NCBI GenBank assembly: GCA_000435615.1
Contig: FR881927.1
Coordinates: forward strand, 12,924-21,078
DNA length: 8,155 nt
DNA from: Firmicutes bacterium CAG:238
GTDB lineage: Bacteria > Bacillota > Clostridia > Peptostreptococcales > Anaerovoracaceae
Direction: 5' to 3'
Shown here: one piece after another, positions 5,770-8,155 of the stretch
How the letters are laid out: every line of letters begins with the position of its first letter
Numbering within the stretch: position 1 is the stretch's first letter
Notes under the pieces: generated by a model
The model's input: only the letters and a program-made list of their open reading frames with translations
Databases searched by the model: none
Told to the model about the DNA's origin: nothing
Program-made: the position numbers and the translations under genes

Positions 5770-6480
5770 ATGGCAATGTTAGAAATAAGAGATTTAGAAG
5801 TCAATTATGGCGCCATCAACGCTATCAAAAAGATTTCATTCGATGTCAACGAAGGCGAAGTTATCGCTTTAATCGGCGCAAACGGCGCAGGAAAGACAAC
5901 GACGCTGCACACGATTACGGGTCTTCTGAAGGCGAAATCCGGCAGTGTGAAGTTTGAGGGCAAGGAATTAACGAAGATGCCGCCGCATAAAATCGTAGAG
6001 ATGGGTATGGCACATGTACCGGAAGGGAGAAGAATTTTTCAACAGCTTTCGGTATTTAAAAATCTGGATTTGGGTGCGTATACCCGCAAAGACAAGCAGG
6101 AATACGCGAAGAATCTGGAAATGGTTTATGAGAAATTTCCGAGGCTTGAAGAAAGAAAAAGTCAGATTGCGGGTACTTTGTCAGGCGGCGAGCAGCAGAT
6201 GCTTGCAATGGGCAGGGCACTGATGTCCAGCCCGAAGATCATTCTGATGGATGAACCTTCGATGGGTCTGTCGCCTCTTTTTGTGGGTGAGGTTTTCAAA
6301 ATCATCCAGGAGATTAAGAAGAGCGGAACGACCGTTTTGCTGGTTGAGCAGAACGCGAAGAAGGCGCTGGAAGTTGCGGATCGGGCTTACGTACTGGAAA
6401 CAGGGAAAATCGTTCTCAGCGGGGATGCAAAGGATTTGATGAATGACGAAGCAGTAAAGAAAGCTTACTTAGGCGAGTAA
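5770..6480 (+). CDS. livF: Branched-chain amino acid ABC transporter ATPase LivF
   Basis: This 236-residue ATPase is the partner of LivG. Walker A is GANGAGKTT (36-44), the signature LSGGEQQ is at 137-143, and Walker B is IILMDEP (157-163) with E162. Two positions differ from standard ABC ATPases: the Q-loop reads VPEGR (E85) and the switch position is Q194 in LLVEQNA. Both are characteristic of LivF rather than signs of damage. It follows livG by 13 bases with a TAAGGAGGG ribosome site that begins at the livG stop codon, so the two are tightly linked. An in-frame ATG two codons downstream (5776) is a less well-placed alternative start. The C-terminal KDLMNDEAVKKAYLGE resembles the LivG ending. 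Confidence 0.95.
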   Translation: MAMLEIRDLEVNYGAINAIKKISFDVNEGEVIALIGANGAGKTTTLHTITGLLKAKSGSVKFEGKELTKMPPHKIVEMGMAHVPEGRRIFQQLSVFKNLDLGAYTRKDKQEYAKNLEMVYEKFPRLEERKSQIAGTLSGGEQQMLAMGRALMSSPKIILMDEPSMGLSPLFVGEVFKIIQEIKKSGTTVLLVEQNAKKALEVADRAYVLETGKIVLSGDAKDLMNDEAVKKAYLGE

Positions 6481-6496
6481 AAGTTAGGAGAATGAT

Positions 6497-7111
6497 ATGG
6501 AGAAATATGTAATTACAATCGCCCGTGAATACGGAAGCGGCGGAAGAGGAATCGCACATCGTCTGGCAGAGGCTCTTGGCATAAGATATTATGACAAGGA
6601 GCTGATTCGCATGGCGTCTGAAGACAGCGGAATCAGCGAGGCACTGTTCAATCTTACCGACGAAAAACTTGAGGATAAATTCCTGCGTAAACACGGAATC
6701 TCCAAAGGGGCGCTGGTTTCCCAGCCACATCCTGAAAATAAACTGACGAAAGAAGAGCTTTTTAAGTTCCAGTCCGAGATTATCCGCAGAGTGGCGGATC
6801 AGTACGAGCCTTGCATCATCATCGGAAGATGTGGGCAGTACATTCTGCGCGATCACCCGAACCTTGTGCGCGTGTTCATTCATGCGGACAAGGACTACTG
6901 CATCGAAAAGCTGATGCAGCGGTACGGAATTGATAAGTCGGAAGCAACGGCACTGCGCGATAAGACGGACAAAAACCGTGCCGATTACCACAAGCACTAC
7001 ACCGGAACGGAGTGGACGGATGTCCGCAATTACGACTTGTCGCTGGACACTTCCAAGCTGTCGCAGGAGGAATGCATCCGCATTATCGAAAATTACCTAA
7101 AGAGCAGATAA
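6497..7111 (+). CDS. Cytidylate-kinase-like family P-loop protein
   Basis: This 204-residue soluble protein resembles the Cytidylate_kin2 family, which is common in Clostridia and mostly uncharacterised. The N-terminus has the family motif ISR/AREYGSGGRGIA, seen as AREYGSGGRG (9-18). The phosphate-binding loop thus carries R17 where true CMP kinase has the lysine of GSGKGT. Further landmarks are YYDKELI (31-37), IIIGRCGQYIL (107-117), DKNRADYHKHYTG (158-170) and YDLSLDTSKLS (179-189). All match this family better than genuine Cmk, which is longer and carries an extra CMP-binding insert. The reaction is unproven; phosphorylation of a nucleoside monophosphate or another small molecule is the natural guess. 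The start has GGAG (6487-6490) six bases upstream and lies 16 bases after livF. It is followed by a strong terminator, so it is probably the last gene of the liv transcript. A functional link to amino acid uptake is not evident. Confidence 0.85.
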   Translation: MEKYVITIAREYGSGGRGIAHRLAEALGIRYYDKELIRMASEDSGISEALFNLTDEKLEDKFLRKHGISKGALVSQPHPENKLTKEELFKFQSEIIRRVADQYEPCIIIGRCGQYILRDHPNLVRVFIHADKDYCIEKLMQRYGIDKSEATALRDKTDKNRADYHKHYTGTEWTDVRNYDLSLDTSKLSQEECIRIIENYLKSR

Positions 7112-7140
7112 ATCCGGAAGGATTACATAAAAATTATCTG

Positions 7141-7180
7141 AAAAGCCCCGAAAGGAAATCCCGCCTTTCGGGGCTTTTTT
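7141..7180. terminator. Strong intrinsic terminator between convergent liv operon and corA
   Basis: Fifteen perfect base pairs join 7141-7155 to 7164-7178, with the core GCCCCGAAAGG/CCTTTCGGGGC, around an eight-base loop. T-run 7175-7180 follows for the plus strand. Read on the minus strand, the same stem is followed by TTTTCAG and then further T-rich sequence, so it can serve the convergent corA gene too, probably less efficiently. Confidence 0.92.
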
Positions 7181-7214
7181 GGGTGCACTCGGCGGCGCAC
7201 CGCTTGGGATTTTT

Positions 7215-8072
7215 TTATTTGAACCATTTTTTCCTCTTGAAGAGCAGGATTTCGATGAGCACCACAACGGCGGAAAAAACCGCCACGCAGCCGTAGGCAT
7301 ACGGGTGCGAAAGTTCAGGCATATTGCGGAAGTTCATTCCGTACCATCCGGTAATCAGCGTCAGCGGCATGAAAATCGTCGTGATAATCGTCAGAAGCTG
7401 CATAATCTGATTCTGCCGGATGTCGATGCGGGACTGCCGCAGCTCGCGAAGCTGGATCGAATATTCCTTGAGACTTGCAACCAGTGCACCGAGCCTCTTT
7501 ATCTTGTTTTCGTAAATTTCCGGCAGCGGCTTGGCCTTCATGTGCTGCTCCGCCGCCCACTGCTGAATCGTGTCACTTGCGTCGGAGAGGCGGTCGTAGT
7601 ACATGCCGAGCCTCGAAAGATTCTTTCGCATTGCAAGGATTGTTTTTTCAAAATCCACATCGTCATCTTCTTTTTCGCCGGTTATGATATCCTCGAGGTC
7701 TTCAAGTTCGTCCTCGTAACTCTGAAGGAAAAGCATATCGTCTTTAATCATGTACTCCATGAGATCATAGAGAAGCAAAATCGGTGAATCGCTCGCATGC
7801 GGCTCTGCGGTTTCAAGCGCGGCAAGGAGCGTTGAAACATAGTCCGTATCGTCGATAAAGAGAAGACGGCCTTCCGTGATACAGTAGCCGAAAATCTGCT
7901 TTTCCAGTGAAACTTCGGGCTTTTTCGGGACAGCAAAAGTACCCGCAAGGGCGTCGCCGGTCACCTCTGCCTTGCAGAACGGGTGACGGATGCTGTTGTA
8001 CGAAAAGCATCTTTTGTAAATCCCGGGATAGGCGATTTGGAATTGTTTAACAGTTAAAATTTCGTATTTCAT
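7215..8072 (-). CDS. corA: CorA-family magnesium/divalent cation transporter
   Basis: This 285-residue protein has the CorA plan. A large soluble N-terminal domain (about 1-215) ends in long charged helices, including an acidic run near residues 120-140 (EDELEDLEDI...KEDDDVD). Two C-terminal membrane helices follow (about 222-242 and 262-278). The diagnostic selectivity motif YGMNF is at 244-248, directly after helix 1, with MPELSHPYAYG in the short outer loop. A basic end (KRKKWFK) stays inside. CorA forms a pentameric channel for Mg2+ and sometimes Co2+ or Ni2+. It is somewhat shorter than the E. coli protein (about 316 residues), as many Bacillota homologues are. The start at 8072 has AGAAAGG (plus-strand 8080-8086) seven bases upstream and an extended -10 promoter behind it. 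It is convergent with the liv operon and unrelated to it in function. Confidence 0.93.
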   Translation of the reverse strand: MKYEILTVKQFQIAYPGIYKRCFSYNSIRHPFCKAEVTGDALAGTFAVPKKPEVSLEKQIFGYCITEGRLLFIDDTDYVSTLLAALETAEPHASDSPILLLYDLMEYMIKDDMLFLQSYEDELEDLEDIITGEKEDDDVDFEKTILAMRKNLSRLGMYYDRLSDASDTIQQWAAEQHMKAKPLPEIYENKIKRLGALVASLKEYSIQLRELRQSRIDIRQNQIMQLLTIITTIFMPLTLITGWYGMNFRNMPELSHPYAYGCVAVFSAVVVLIEILLFKRKKWFK

Positions 8073-8096
8073 AAGTGAGCCTTTCTTTCTACAAGA

Positions 8097-8124
8097 ATTA
8101 TATCACAGGCCGGGGAAAAAGCAA
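8097..8124 (-). promoter_or_regulatory. Extended -10 promoter for corA
   Basis: On the reverse strand TATAAT (plus 8097-8102) is preceded directly by TGA, giving an extended -10 (TGN-TATAAT). The best -35 at 16 bases is TTGCTT (plus 8119-8124), which is poor, and T-rich sequence lies upstream of it. The start codon is about 25 bases from the -10 box. Confidence 0.65.
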
Positions 8125-8155
8125 AAAAAAAATTAAATTAACTCAAAAACTTGAC

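Noticed and set aside
5770..6480. LivF with Glu in the Q-loop and Gln at the switch-histidine position, considered as a dead ATPase
   Set aside because: VPEGR and LVEQNA are the normal LivF versions of these motifs. Walker A, Walker B and LSGGEQQ are intact.
6416..6997. Minus-strand open frame of 193 codons
   Set aside because: It is antisense to the cytidylate-kinase-like gene and the end of livF, with no ribosome site or promoter and no family features.
7182..7201. Second small hairpin GGTGC/GCACC after the terminator
   Set aside because: It has only five pairs with a ten-base loop and no T-run on either strand. The adjacent 15-pair terminator explains the region.
7179..7787. Plus-strand open frame of 202 codons over corA
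   Set aside because: It starts at the end of the liv terminator and is antisense to a clear CorA protein with the YGMNF motif. Its translation has no recognisable domain.
8150..8155. TTGAC at the right edge as a -35 box of another promoter
   Set aside because: The sequence ends before any -10 box could be seen, so it cannot be supported.

Overview
The window looks like an ordinary chromosomal stretch from a Gram-positive anaerobe of the Clostridia/Bacillota type. The support for this is indirect. Genes have strong AGGAGG-like ribosome sites, promoters are consensus sigma-A (TTGACA/TATAAT with 17-nt spacers), the transport binding protein is a lipoprotein rather than a free periplasmic protein, and intrinsic terminators have long U-tracts. 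I cannot name a species.

Layout. (1) Bases 1-606, minus strand: a nearly complete six-helix membrane protein of the TRIC/YicG (UPF0126) family, cut by the left edge. (2) Bases 607-769: two back-to-back promoters, driving this gene leftward and a RimJ/RimL-like GNAT acetyltransferase (770-1351) rightward. (3) Bases 1366-1690: an A-tract-rich region, a strong promoter, a 48-codon small ORF whose first half is almost all Ile/Leu/Val, and a terminator-like hairpin. (4) Bases 1706-6480: a complete high-affinity branched-chain amino acid type ABC importer in the order livK-livH-livM-livG-livF. It comprises a lipoprotein receptor, two permeases and two ATPases. (5) Bases 6497-7111: a cytidylate-kinase-like P-loop protein, apparently the last gene of the liv transcript, followed by a strong terminator at 7141-7180. 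(6) Bases 7215-8072, minus strand: a CorA-family divalent cation transporter, convergent with the liv operon and with its own promoter at the right edge.

How the parts work together. LivK captures an amino acid outside the membrane and hands it to the LivH/LivM channel, and LivG/LivF hydrolyse ATP to drive uptake. The only good promoter I find for livK lies upstream of the small ORF. Transcription must therefore cross the terminator-like hairpin at 1654-1683 to reach livK. A leader ORF loaded with Ile, Leu and Val codons, a hairpin, and then a branched-chain amino acid transporter is the arrangement expected for amino-acid-responsive attenuation. This is the most interesting point in the window, but the peptide could equally be a small membrane protein. 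A second hairpin between livK and livH probably helps make more receptor than permease.

The remainder is conventional. I see no insertion sequence, CRISPR array, tRNA/rRNA gene, prophage or defence module. No stretch over about 165 bases lacks a coding region.
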